Shown here in pieces: positions 21,745-33,700 of a stretch of DNA of 64,000 nt. The DNA is from Bolinopsis microptera (Eukaryota; Ctenophora; Tentaculata; Lobata; Bolinopsidae). Numbering within the stretch: the stretch's first letter is position 1; the number at the start of each line of letters is the position of its first letter. Made by a program: the position numbers and the translations under genes. Below the pieces are notes generated by a model. The model saw only the letters and a program-made list of their open reading frames with translations. It ran no database searches and was not told the origin of the DNA. The stretch spans positions 11,007,226 through 11,071,225 of the forward strand of contig NC_087074.1 of NCBI RefSeq assembly GCF_026151205.1, given 5' to 3'.

Positions 21745-24700
21745 CGGTACAAAGCAAACTATGCAATTGTCAAACTATAAGTTTCATGTTTGAAAAGCAA
21801 TCTTCAGTGACATAATTAACATAAAAATGGCAAACATAATACAACACAGTGCTCCTTTATCAAATTTTATAATTAACAATTAACAATTACTCAATACTAC
21901 AAAACCTATATAAATAACTACAAATCCTAATAACTAATAAATACTAACTAAATATGTCTAACTAAGAATTTCCTAGAGTGCCTACATTTAGAAATAATTT
22001 CTGATCTTTTATTAATAATGCCTGGGGTTTTAAGTATGTATAGTTTCTCGTCTAAGCAGAGGCCACAATGCCCCGCTCCAGCCTTATATTTCTTCGATTT
22101 AGTAATAATCTTCCAGTCTATGCTATATTCAATCATCTTCTCCTTGAATATAGCATAGACTGGAAGATTATTACTAAATCGAAGAAATATAAGGCTGGAG
22201 CGGGGCATTGTGGCCTCTGCTTAGACGAGAAACTATACATACTTAAAACCCCAGGCATTATTAATAAAAGATCAGAAATTATTTCTAAATGTAGGCACTC
22301 TAGGAAATTCTTAGTTAGACATATTTAGTTAGTATTTATTAGTTATTAGGATTTGTAGTTATTTATATAGGTTTTGTAGTATTGAGTAATTGTTAATTGT
22401 TAATTATAAAATTTGATAAAGGAGCACTGTGTTGTATTATGTTTGCCATTTTTATGTTAATTATGTCACTGAAGATTGCTTTTCAAACATGAAACTTATA
22501 GTTTGACAATTGCATAGTTTGCTTTGTACCGATATTTCATGCTCCTAGCTACAGCTAGTAGAGCCCTTTTTCTATAAGAGAAGAAAACCAGTTGTATATG
22601 TATGTATATATGATATATATATCCGTGCCATTTTACTGACACCACGGCATCAACTTTAACGCAACTTTCCGCAAAAACCGTAAAAGATATACAACTGAAA
22701 CTTTTTTGACTGGGTCAAATGCTTTAATGGCCTTCAAATCAGCATGAAAAAATAAAAAATTGGCCAAGGAATAATAATTTTAATGCCCAAAATTTGGACT
22801 CCCAAGTGGTGTCAAAAACGCGAATTAAGGGGAGATACACCAAAAACGTTTTTGCTCCGAACATCGATTTTATTTTATATTATGGTTAAATTGACAAAAA
22901 GAATAAGATTGCACACCTTCAAAATTTTCAAAAAATATTCCCTCATCGAGAAAAAAAATATTTTTCTTTTTCGAAAATTTTTAAAATTTGGAGAAGTCTG
23001 TCACTGTAATACCGATAGTTCGGCCATTTTAGAAGTTTTTAGGCTGATTTTGTTACTGAACATTACTTACAATCCGTACAAGAAGCTAATGAAAGGATTA
23101 TATAATTGAACGATAAATGACGAAGTTACAGACCAAACAAGGTCGAAAAATAAAAATTGTAGGATTTCTCTCAGATTTGAGTTTTAAGCTATGCAATGTG
23201 GCCTCAAACGACTTAGTAAAATTGGTCGTAAAAAAGGGCAAAAAAGGCAGATTTAAGGCTTAAAATGCCTATAACTCAAAAAGTATCAGTTTTTTTTGTA
23301 ATAATTTTTACAAGATCGTAATCAGCTTGGCAAGACGAATCTTTTAGTACCAAATAGGTGCTTTTAGAAGACAAATTGTCTGAAATAATTTTCTAGCTCG
23401 AACACAAGGGTCCCCCCTTGTATAAATTTTGTACAAATTGTACACATTTTTTTACAAATTTTGTGTCTTTAAATATTATAAATGTCGTACTAAAAGATTT
23501 GTCTTACCAAGTTGATTACGATCCTGTAAAAATTATTTCAAAAAAACTGATACTTTTTGAGTTATAGGCATTTTAAGCCTTAAATCTGCCTTTTTTGCCC
23601 TTTTTTACGATGAATTTTACTAAGTCGTTTGAGGCCACATTGCATAGCTTAAAACTCAAATCTGGGAGAAATCCTACTCCAAAAAGTTTGATATGATCAT
23701 CAGCTACACTCACAAGAATTTTTGAAGCGATATCTGCTGACCCGGGTGATTGGTGAAATGTACAACTTTAGAAGTGGGAAAAATTTCAATTTTTATTTTT
23801 TCGACCTTGTTTGGTCTGTAACTTCGTCATTTATCGTTCAATTATATAATCCTTTCATTAGCTTCTTGTACGGATTGTAAGTAATGTTCAGTAACAAAAT
23901 CAGACAAAAAACTTCTAAAATGGCCGAACTATCGGTATTACAGTGACAGACTTCTCCAAATTTTAAAAATTTTCGAAAAAGAAAAATATTTTTTTTCTCG
24001 ATGAGTGAATATTTTTTGAAAATTTTGAAGGTGTGCAATCTTATTCTTTTTGTCTATTTAACCATAATATAAAATAAAATCGATGTTCGGAGCAAAAACG
24101 TTTTTGGTGTATCTCCCCTTAAATAGGTAATAATTATTTTAGTCTGTCGAGTCTTGACACCACTTTTGGGTTAGACGGGTTCCTGCTAGTACATATAAAG
24201 CGAGACGATATTGTATATCCGTACCATTTTACTGACACCACGGCATCAACTTTAACACGACTTTCCGCAAAAACAGAAACTTTTTTGACTGGGTCAAATG
24301 CTTTAAGTTTAAGGTTTACAGGTTTACAGGTTTACAGGTTTACAAAAAATAGATCTATATTACAGTGAGATAATGTCAGATCAGCATAGCTAAAGGTCAA
24401 AGTCCGAAATCCAAATAGAAAATCCGTTACCATTAAGGTGTTTGATGAGTGTAAAGAAAAAGTGAAAATGAAGGGGCTGTGGAGGAAATGTGATATCCCG
24501 TACTGAGACACTAATGTTCGTGTTTCTTCTTTATAGGGAATCGTGTTCTGCACAGCTGAGCGACGAACTTGGTGAATTCCACTATGTGCTCCGGTAGAAA
24601 GAGGCTCTTCATGTCATGAAATAGTAATGACTTTGTGGGCTCCTTCATGTTAGTCCTACTGGAATGGTACCTGGGACATGTTCTAAGGAAGTGTTCTTCA

Positions 24701-27700
24701 TCTTCTATTATCAGATCAACACAAGGAAGATTAACAAAGAGCTCCATCATGGACTTTTCGCTGCAGAATTCACAAATTCTGTGATGTTGACTTCCAGTTC
24801 TGCTTCCATATCTTCCAGTTTCTACGTTTAGCTTATGTCCGCTCATTCGGATCCTAGCCACTAAGTTGCTTCCAGTTCTCGACGGTAGCGTGAGGTACGG
24901 CTCCTGCTCGAAAGCACCTTTAACTTTATTATAGAACGTAAGCTTCTTATTGCTTTGTCTTTCTGTTTCCCATAGATTGATAAATCGGTTATGTGCCCTT
25001 TCCTGACATAACAATGGGTTGTAAAGTTGATGTTCAAGTTTGTTCTCGTCGAGTATCATTAGCATTGATTCCAGTGCTCTGAACCAACCTAAATCAAGTT
25101 TCTTCTGCTCAGCAAAAGCGTGCCTGGCTAGGGCTGGTGAGTCTTCTAGTTCAAGTCTTGCAAGGCGATTATGGAAATCGGTGACTTGTTTAACATATCG
25201 AACTACAATAGGGGTTCTTCCGCAGTCTCCCCAAACAGCTGCGTTGGATGTAGATTTGCCAACTCCAAGGGTCCATTTAAGGATGGCGAGGTGCATTCTT
25301 TCGAATGGGTCAGCTGCAATGCCTGCCAGTGGGGATTGCTTCGTATTGTCAGTTGTGCTGGCAAAAGCCTTAATTCCTGAGCTACTGCTGATCCAGACTT
25401 CCACTCCGTACGATACAACTGGCAGTATGAGGGAGTCGAGCAGTTTAAGAACTGCGACCTTGGATATATTGTTAAGGTCTACTTCACTTTTCAGTCCAAA
25501 GTATGCCCGGAGAGCTTTTTGTCGTAGAAGGTTTAGTGCTGTCTTAAAGCTGCCCGACAGTGAGAAGGTGATCCCTAAATAGCAATATGTTTTCGCTGAT
25601 GGGATTGTTGCTCCCATGTACTGAAAACCGTAACTCTCTTTGAGTTGCCTTCCACTTTTATTAAAAATCATGATGGCGGTTTTCTTGGTGTTCACCGTGA
25701 GCCCCCATTCTCTGCAGAATGACTCAAGTTCAGAGATCATGACCTGAAGACTTTCTTTCGAAAGTGCGAGGAGGACAAGATCATCTGCCCACAAGAGGTG
25801 GGTCAGAATAGTTTCATTCAGCAATGGACTTGAGATGTCTTGAACACTGTTCAGTCGTTCCGAAAGTTCATGGATGTAAGTTTTGAATAGTTCGGGGCTC
25901 ATTGGGTGGCCCTGCTCCGTACCTGCAAGAATATCAAATGAGTCTGATATTTTAGCGATCAGCTTGATCTTAGCTTTGGAATTCTTGTACATATGTTCTA
26001 GACATTTTAGGAATTTTCCATCTATACCAAGGGTTGAGAGCTTGTACAGAAGAGCTTCACGACTGATGGAGTCGAAAGCTTTGCGAAAATCCACGAAACA
26101 AGAATAGAGTCTTTGTCCTTTGTTATTCACGTATTTGTCTACACAAGTGGAAAGGGTGAACAGATGATCCACAGTTCTAGCATTCTTACAGAAGCCAAGC
26201 TGGTTTACTGTGTCCGGGCAATGTTCCTTCCTGAATTTTAGCAAACGGTCCAATAGGATTGTCGCGAAAAGTTTACCAAGGTTGCTCCCGATCGCAATGG
26301 CTCTGTAGTTATCGGGGTCGTAGATACATCCTTTCTTGTGGAGTGGGCTCACAATCGTAGTGTTCCATGGGTAGACACCAAGGTCCAAGCAACCATTAAA
26401 GAGCTTAACTAACACTGAGAGAGCGCAGTGGTTCTGGGCGGCAGACTTAAGCTGCTCATTGAGTAAACAATCTAGTCCAACTGCCTTACCGTTCTTAAGT
26501 GTTTTCACCGCATGTACAACCTCTTTCGATGATATCTCATCATTTAGTATGCTCATTATTTGTTCATTTGCTTTAGTCACTGTTCTATTCTGTGGGAAGT
26601 TTGTATCCTTCTTTTTGTAGAGATCCAGAAAGAATTGGTAGAACTTCGCCATGTCGAATATGTCCAGCTTGGAGGGTTTTTCGTTAAACTTCTTCAGTTT
26701 CTTCAAGTTCTTCCACGAAATCTTATTTTCCTGCAGAATTTCCTGGTTTAACTCTTGGAAGAAAACAGCCTTTTTCCTTTTTAACAATTTTTTATAGTCC
26801 TTCTTCCTAGAGTAGAAGCGGATTCGTAGAAGGGCGTCCGAGGGGTTTTTCCCGTACTTCCTTGTTAGAATATTAAGCTCTCGCTTAGTTGTAATGCACT
26901 CAGCATCGAACCACTTTTGTTTTGGGCGGAGTTTACTGCGTCGTTTCTTTTTAGAAAAACACCTTATCTTTTGCTCACTATTGGCACAGTTTGAGGGTTG
27001 ATCGGTGCAAAGTGCGCTTTCAAGAATGTGAACGAACTTCTTGTTCGTGGAGTAGATGTTTTCAACTGTATCAAGAGTTGAGGTCGAAATATCCAATAGC
27101 TGATTTGTTATTTCGGCCTTGTTAAGATTATCAGTAAACTGTTGGGCCGTTGCATCTCCATCCCATTTCGGTCTTTTAGGTGCATCTTGATGAAGCTCTT
27201 GAATTAATTCAGCGGCTATCATTTGGATTCTAACTGAGAGTTGACAGAGGATAGGTCTGTGATCTGATAGGTTAGTTAAGGAAAGAACTTTGAACCGTTT
27301 CACCATATTCCTGATGCTCGGTGAAACTGCTATGTAGTCAACGACACTTTGTCCGTTGTACTGATAGCAGGTGAGCTCACCAAAAATGTCACCAATGACA
27401 TTGCCGTTCAATAGAGTGAGGTCACAGCTGCCCAGAAGGTCAAGGAATCTATTACCTCTTTCATTTAGTACAGAATCTTTACTGGCTCGGCAAGGTCTGG
27501 GTGCATTCGATTTCTTCTTTTTCATCCAGTCTTTTGTCACTGGGATGAAGTTGACACCACCTGTACGAGCATTTAGGTCACCTACTAGCATGATTTCAGA
27601 GTGACCAAGTTGCTCTCCGATAAAGTGGAGAAGAGCTTCAAGAGTATTCTCCTCAACTCCAAGACTCTTCATCCTGACTTTATAAGAGGAATTTTCGGGT

Positions 27701-30700
27701 GAGTCGTATATGTTTATCAGAGTGATGTTCTTTTCGGCCTTTGTGTACGTTTTCGAAATGGATACTGCTTGGATGTCTGTTGAACCTGTTTCGATTTGGG
27801 TAATGTACTTTTCGAGCGACCGTTGAACACCGATGCATAGGCCTCCTGATCTTGAGGATACCCTGTTTTTGTTAAAGCAGCGGTAGTTGGGCACCACTAC
27901 TTCTCCCTTTGTTTCTTGTAGACAAAATATCGGTGACATCTCGATGATCTCACGAAACTCATCAATCTCGGTCTTGTTTCCTAGTGAGTGGTGAGATATG
28001 TTATTGATGTTCCATGACACAACTGAGAGGTCCTGATCATGGTTTTGTGCTGCGGTGTGGGATAGTTCATCAACTTTACTGCTATTGTCTCTCTGCAGTT
28101 TTCCCACAATTACGCTCCCTGTATTATTCATTATGATCGTTGCTTCGGGTGAACTCATGTAAAGTTTGCCTAGTTAGGGTTGACGTTCTATTAAGGGCAT
28201 CTCGGCATCTGAGCCATAGTTTAGCTAAACCCTTGGGCGAAAGTCTCAGTGCTTCACCGTCTTTTGTAACATATCTCTCCAAGTAGCCGCTGAGGTTGTC
28301 ATTACCGACTGTGCATATTCGGTCTTCATAGTAGTTCTCTTCTCTGAGCCATTTTATAAAGTCACCCATATATTGGTTGGCAGCTTGAATCTTTGTGTTG
28401 AGGTTAGGGTTACCTGGTGTTGGTATTATGAGCGAGTAACATATCTTGCAATTGGTTTCTTCTAAGGCCAATCGAAGGATACTTTTAAAGTTTCTTATGA
28501 AAGTGGGGAACGTTAGCCCCCTCTTGATGTCATTTATTCCCAAGTGAATAAAGATTATCTCAGGGTTGAAGCTTTTGATTTCGGATATGAGCTTCTGTTT
28601 TTCCACTAAGTCACTAACTGAGCTGTATTGCACTTTTTTAATATCATAACTTCTGGAGAATTTTCGCTGGTCGAAGTCTTCATGGTAAGAATCATACACT
28701 AGGAGTACTTTCTTTTTTCTTTGATACTCGTGACTTGACTTTGTGAGTGATGCTTGTTGTGGTTTATGAGTCACTTCGGGAGATGCTTCATGCAAATTCC
28801 CTTCAGCCTCGCCTGGAGGTTGGTCAATTATCGACGCCGTAGGTTCCGCATTAACCTCTAATATCTCCGAGTACAACGTGGTAGATGATGGGCACTTATG
28901 AATGGTTTCATCGTGATTTGACTCAACTTCCTTTGATATCGCCTTTTCTTTATCTCTAGTTGCGCTTAATTAAGAGTTGTTGCAGACAATTGATGGTATC
29001 ATTTTGATTTGGCTCACAAGTAAAGTCGCTTAGCTGATCCATTATCATCTTTTCTTTATCTTTAACTGACTCTATAAGTTGTTGCAGGCCAAAGGTGATT
29101 CTTTCAATGTCGTCAGCAGATGGTTCCTCCATATCGGCTGTTTCATTTGCACTGTTCAGAGAATGAGGGATCATTTCTTCGGTTTGAGTTGCAATCTCGT
29201 ACACAGTTGTTTCTGTCTGGGCGCAACTATCCGTCGTCGACGGACTTGTAGATAAACTGTTTCTTAGGGTTTCTGTCTGGACGCCGATATCCACTGTAAA
29301 TGGACCAGTTTCTTCATGGGTTAAAATTTCATTTGTTACAGTTTCTCGTTGAGAGTCGGCATCCTGTGAGCGGCAGATGGTTGCTGTTTTAAGGGGACTA
29401 TTCATTTTTAAATCTCGGCTTTTTTCTGCATCACAGTGACAAGAGCAGAGGACAGGCTTTGGAGAGATGTTAACCAAGGACTCCAACCTATCAACCGTTT
29501 GGGCTATTGAGTTAAATTTTTTCAGGGTCTCTTCAGAGCACCGTTGACTATCCGTATTTAGCGCTTTGATATTGATGAATAGGGTCTTATCATTTTCTTC
29601 CAGAAGGTGGAAGCGTTCAGCGATTTCAGTGTTGTTTTTAAGTGGGTTTTGTATTATGGCATCCATCTTCTTCGATAGTGCTGCAACCATACTTTCTTGC
29701 TTTAATAACCGATCATCTAGCTTCAGCATACAATTTTCCAGCGTTTTTAGGGGGCTTTCTACAACACTTAGTATTGTTGCGTTAATATCATGAGACTCAG
29801 GTGTTTGCTTAATTATGGTTGTCTTTATTCCCGGGCCAGGCTGTGCACAGACCGGTTCTGTACTAGTATAGTCGTCTTTGTGGTTCTGGCCCAACTTCGT
29901 CTTTCCTTTCTTCCCATGTTTCCCCTTCTTAGCATTTTTGTTTTTGACCGGGCTTTTATTGGAACCGTATAGATCAATGAACAGACCTGTGAGCTTGTTT
30001 TTTCTCTTTTCAGGCGTTCCGGCGATAGATGCACCTCGAGCGCTAAGTTCTTTCACTACTGCATCGTCTGTCAGGTATACGATCAGTTCTTTGATAACTT
30101 TCGGGTGAAGGGCATATCTATCACTTGTAACACTGTTTTGCAACGGAGAGTTACTTGATGCCACATTGCCCAGGTACTCAATGAAATACACTCGGCTCCA
30201 GTCTGCCGTTTTGTTGTAACATTTTATGTTGCACTCTTTTAGCCAACCTTTAACCACGGCCCCGTTCCTTAATCTGACAACTTCTTCGTGGGCGTTGTTT
30301 TGTAAGAATGGGGTCGGAATGGTAATGTTTGTAATCTTACTGTTATTGTCATTACTGCCAGGTAAAGAGTCAGATTGCGGAGGGTTACCAACTCCTGCTG
30401 TTTCCTGCTCTGTCTCCTCCGGCAGATTGGTCACCTCTACCTTACCCATCTTAAGTTCGTCATTGACCTGTTTCTCATTTGGGGCCACAGCAATCTCAGC
30501 AACACTTCCCTCTCCTTTATCTGTTTCTGTTTCTGTATTGACTGCGATACCAACATTTGAAGAACTTTCTTGGGCGAGATATCCATCTTCATCATCTCTG
30601 TCGTTGGGTACATTGACATCATTTTCTGAAATAGAGTCAGTTTCAGAGTGATTCATAATGCCAACCTTTTCTGTTCCAGAGTCCTCTGGTTCTTGATCGC

Positions 30701-33700
30701 ATGAATCGTACTCACTGTCAGAGTCGGCATGATCAGGAGCTGAGAGTTTCTTCTCGTGAAAAGGTTCAGAGTCTTTCTTCTTTTCTTCATCTTCTGTTGT
30801 GACGTTCTTGCTATTTTCAGCTATCACACACTTTTTGTTGTCTTCCGCCATTGTTTCTTCTTGATGGCATGTGGTCTCCTTCCCGGCCTGATCGTCACTG
30901 GCATCATGTATTTTTCCATCTTCAACAACTACGCAATTTTGACAAGACCGTGACAAATTGCAGCCTTCATCACTGTTGCAGGGAATGATAACTATGTGGT
31001 AATCAGGTATATGCATTTCAAACTTCCTTTCGGGAGCAAAACTTGGTATCATAGATGCCCGAGTTTTCGAAGATATAGTTAAGAACGACCAGTTTCTCAT
31101 TTCGACATCATAGACGTTGAGTGATAAGCGGGCAGCACGTTTAGGTAGCAGGTCGAGTCCCCTGCTCCTACCGATATGCAAGATTCCAAGCGGGTAGCAA
31201 TTATCATCATCTAGTTTCATTCGTTTTGCTCTGTCCGACATGCTGGTGATTTTTAGACCGTTAAAGTTCTGATTGCATGATGTTGTGCGTGACATGTGAC
31301 GGTTTATTTGACCGAGCAGGTAGAGGAGAGACTTTTGTTCGATCAGGTCACGTGGATGTTCGTCCAGTGAACTGATTCGTGTTACTCGATCAACCTCCTC
31401 TCGGCAGAACGTTATGGTAACTGTCGGGTTTGAGTTGTCAATCTGCATTAGGTCAGTTGACAGAGCTCTTTCCACCGCTTTAGAAATATTGCCCATATTC
31501 AAGCGGAATGGGTTATTCGTGTTCAGTAAATCATTTTCCAAATGTATACCGGCACCGTCGGTGCCACAGTCGTGAGTGCCACTTTCCCTTATTCTAGTGC
31601 ATCCAACACCTCCCTGTGAAAAGGAGAGATTATGTGAATCATTTGAGGAAATCGTAGTGGTGGTTGGTTCAGAGTTATGTCTCATCCTCGCGACTGGTGT
31701 TTCGTTGAAAGCCGCGGATCTTTCGAGCGCAATCTTTTCTTTGAGTCTTCGTTTCAAAAGAGCTGTTGGGGTTGGTTTGTGGTACGGATCACGTCTGTAT
31801 GAGCTCTCAGATTTGGAGCGTGACCTGCTTTTGAAATTCGTCCTCACTGGGGATGTGTAGTCCAGTTCGACATGTTTCCTCGGGGGTGTTCCTCTACTTG
31901 TTGGTACTTTCGAGGTCGGTGTCAGGTAAAGGGGGGAGGGTGAAGGACTGCCTGCAGGTTCTGATTTATCATCATCATCATATTCAGTTTCCTGAGAAAT
32001 ATCAGATAGATATGAGATGTCTCCGATAGTGTTCCCAACTGAGATGTTCAGGTTAACAGTGGTGTTGACTTGAGTGGTGTTAAACCCACTCACGTTACGT
32101 GCGATGTCCCATACTCTGGAAATTCCTCTAACGATTGACATATCTCTGATATTAATGAAGTTTACCGAACCTTGGTTGATATAGGTAGAATTAACAGGTA
32201 GTGGTAAAGGAGTCCACTGATCTCTTTTATCGTGAAGGTCGTTTGTCAAATCTACTTTTAAACTGTCATCATTTTCATCGATTCCTTCCTTCGTTAATTC
32301 GGTTGAAGTACGGCAAGGGGCTACTGCATCGTTTTCGCACTGCGTTTTCAGCTTCTCCCGTCTAAATCCCTCGTCTTCATCGTCTCCTCCATCACCATTT
32401 GACGACGAGTTGCTATTGTTAATAGCAGAGCGCGGTCGCAGGGGCCTCCTTCCGGATATAGATGAGTTCCTCCCTGCAGATGTTGATTCTTTCGTTGAGT
32501 TGTTGGCACTGTTCTTGTCTCTTTTCTCATTTTCGATGACAGCAGCAACTAGGGGGAAAAAGAATATTAGTCTAAGCAGTTCAACATTTATTGAGTTTTG
32601 CAAGATATAACTCTCACACAGTGTATAACTTGGATCATGTATATTTTGGGATACATGTCGTGTATAGCAGCAGCTCACACTCCCGGAAATGCTAGTAAGA
32701 GGAGTGCTGGAATATGAGGTGCTGTTTTTCTTATCAGTTACCCAGGACGGTGGTGCAATGGTACGCGCTAGACCTCCGGGTGGCGAGACTGCGGCCACAC
32801 TCCGCCCGAGTTCTTGACTTTTGCCTTCATTGACACATATTTTGCTGTATAAAGAACAAAATAAATCTTGAGCAGACAGGCGGTGTAAGTGTGTGAAATT
32901 GGAGCTTTTAGTGCGATTTTGTGTGATGTAATAACATATAGTTATAATAGCAGTACTATAATACAAACGGATATATTGATATATTAATATACAGTATGAT
33001 TTCAAGTACACATTCGCATTTAACATATTCAAAAGAGCTGCCCGGAAGTTCAAGTTAGTGTTTGTATTTAGTGGGGCTGCCCGGAAGTTCAAGTAGTTTG
33101 TAGTGTTTGTGGATGTAATTGCAGTGTCCTCCGTGATGTTGTCGGGACTTCGTGTTATCACAATCAGTTCTGCATTGTGTGTGCAGTTTCCTGTGTTCTG
33201 TCCGGCTAGTTCTGTAGTGCTGTGCTTGTTCTTCCCGGCTTTAGTCGACTGAGCTCTGTAACCACTGGGGGTGGGAAACTGGTCTGAGAGCTTTAAGTAA
33301 TCTTCAAAACGAGTATCATTGTGTAAACTTCGGTAGTGCATATTATGATAGTTTGACTTAGCTGAATCACTAGGCATAAACAGAGTTCCTCTTGGCGGTC
33401 TCCTTCTCCAGGTTGTGGAGGGCTGGTCGATTAAAATTGTTACTGTTAGCATTTTACAGAGGAACAAAGGCGTTGCAAAACCGCGCAAGCAAAGATTAAT
33501 GGCCTCCAAAATCAGCATGAAAAAATTAAACATTGGCCAAGAAATAAAAATGTTAGTTCTCAAAATTTGGACCCCCAAGTGATGTCAAAAACGCGAATTA
33601 AATAGGTAATAATTTATTTAGTCTCTTGAGTCTTGACACCACTTAAGGGTTAGATGGGTTCCTGCTAGTATTTAGAAAGTATGTGTTCCAATGAAAACCT

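Larger units (their letters stand above)
21675..24189 (+). mobile_element. Helitron copy B, invaded twice
   Basis: It starts TCTTACTATATATAAAGCGA and ends GGGTTCCTGCTAG followed by T at 24190. Two insertions split it: a palindromic Penelope-like fragment (21739-22535) and a TTAA-flanked fold-back element (22829-24118). Without them it matches copy A at 4495 and copy C. It lies in VTA1 intron 6, sense to the gene. Copy C begins at its 3' end with no host DNA between them. Confidence 0.75.
24307..33495 (-). mobile_element. 9.2-kb non-LTR retrotransposon with large open frames
   Basis: Read on the minus strand, it comprises a 5' region, a giant ORF1 (ending 28956), an SGNH-hydrolase frame (28876-28124) and an endonuclease-RT frame (28158-24511). 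It ends in a short 3' UTR with an 8-bp tail repeat (tgtaaacc, four copies, 24307-24344). The target is TTAA in Helitron copy C, with a 4-bp TTAA on both sides. Combined APE endonuclease, RT, an ORF1-type esterase and a microsatellite tail point to the CR1/L2-like group. All three large frames are free of stops, so the insertion is young. Confidence 0.85.
24190..33668 (+). mobile_element. Helitron copy C, interrupted by a 9.2-kb LINE
   Basis: The left part (24190-24306) has the Helitron start ACATATAAAGCGAGACGAT and the conserved gtcaaatgctttaa block. The right part (33496-33668) resumes with ttaatggcctcc and ends GGGTTCCTGCTAG. Comparison with copy B (gctttaatggcc) shows the element was continuous before the LINE inserted at ttaa. 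It abuts copy B head-to-tail. Confidence 0.75.

Noticed and set aside
21281-21752. Minus-strand frames rich in Trp/Leu/Ile opposite 21293-21601
   Set aside because: They are antisense shadows of the VTA1 linker repeat exon.
21948-22328. Two related genes on opposite strands
   Set aside because: The near-identical proteins come from the two arms of one Penelope-like palindrome, not from separate genes.
22783-24038. Mirrored 66-108-codon frames in the TTAA element
   Set aside because: They are identical because of the inverted repeat, have no recognised domain, and are Phe/Lys-rich AT sequence.
32740-32830. tRNA gene
   Set aside because: An A-box-like start but a poor B box, no closing acceptor stem and no proper anticodon arm.
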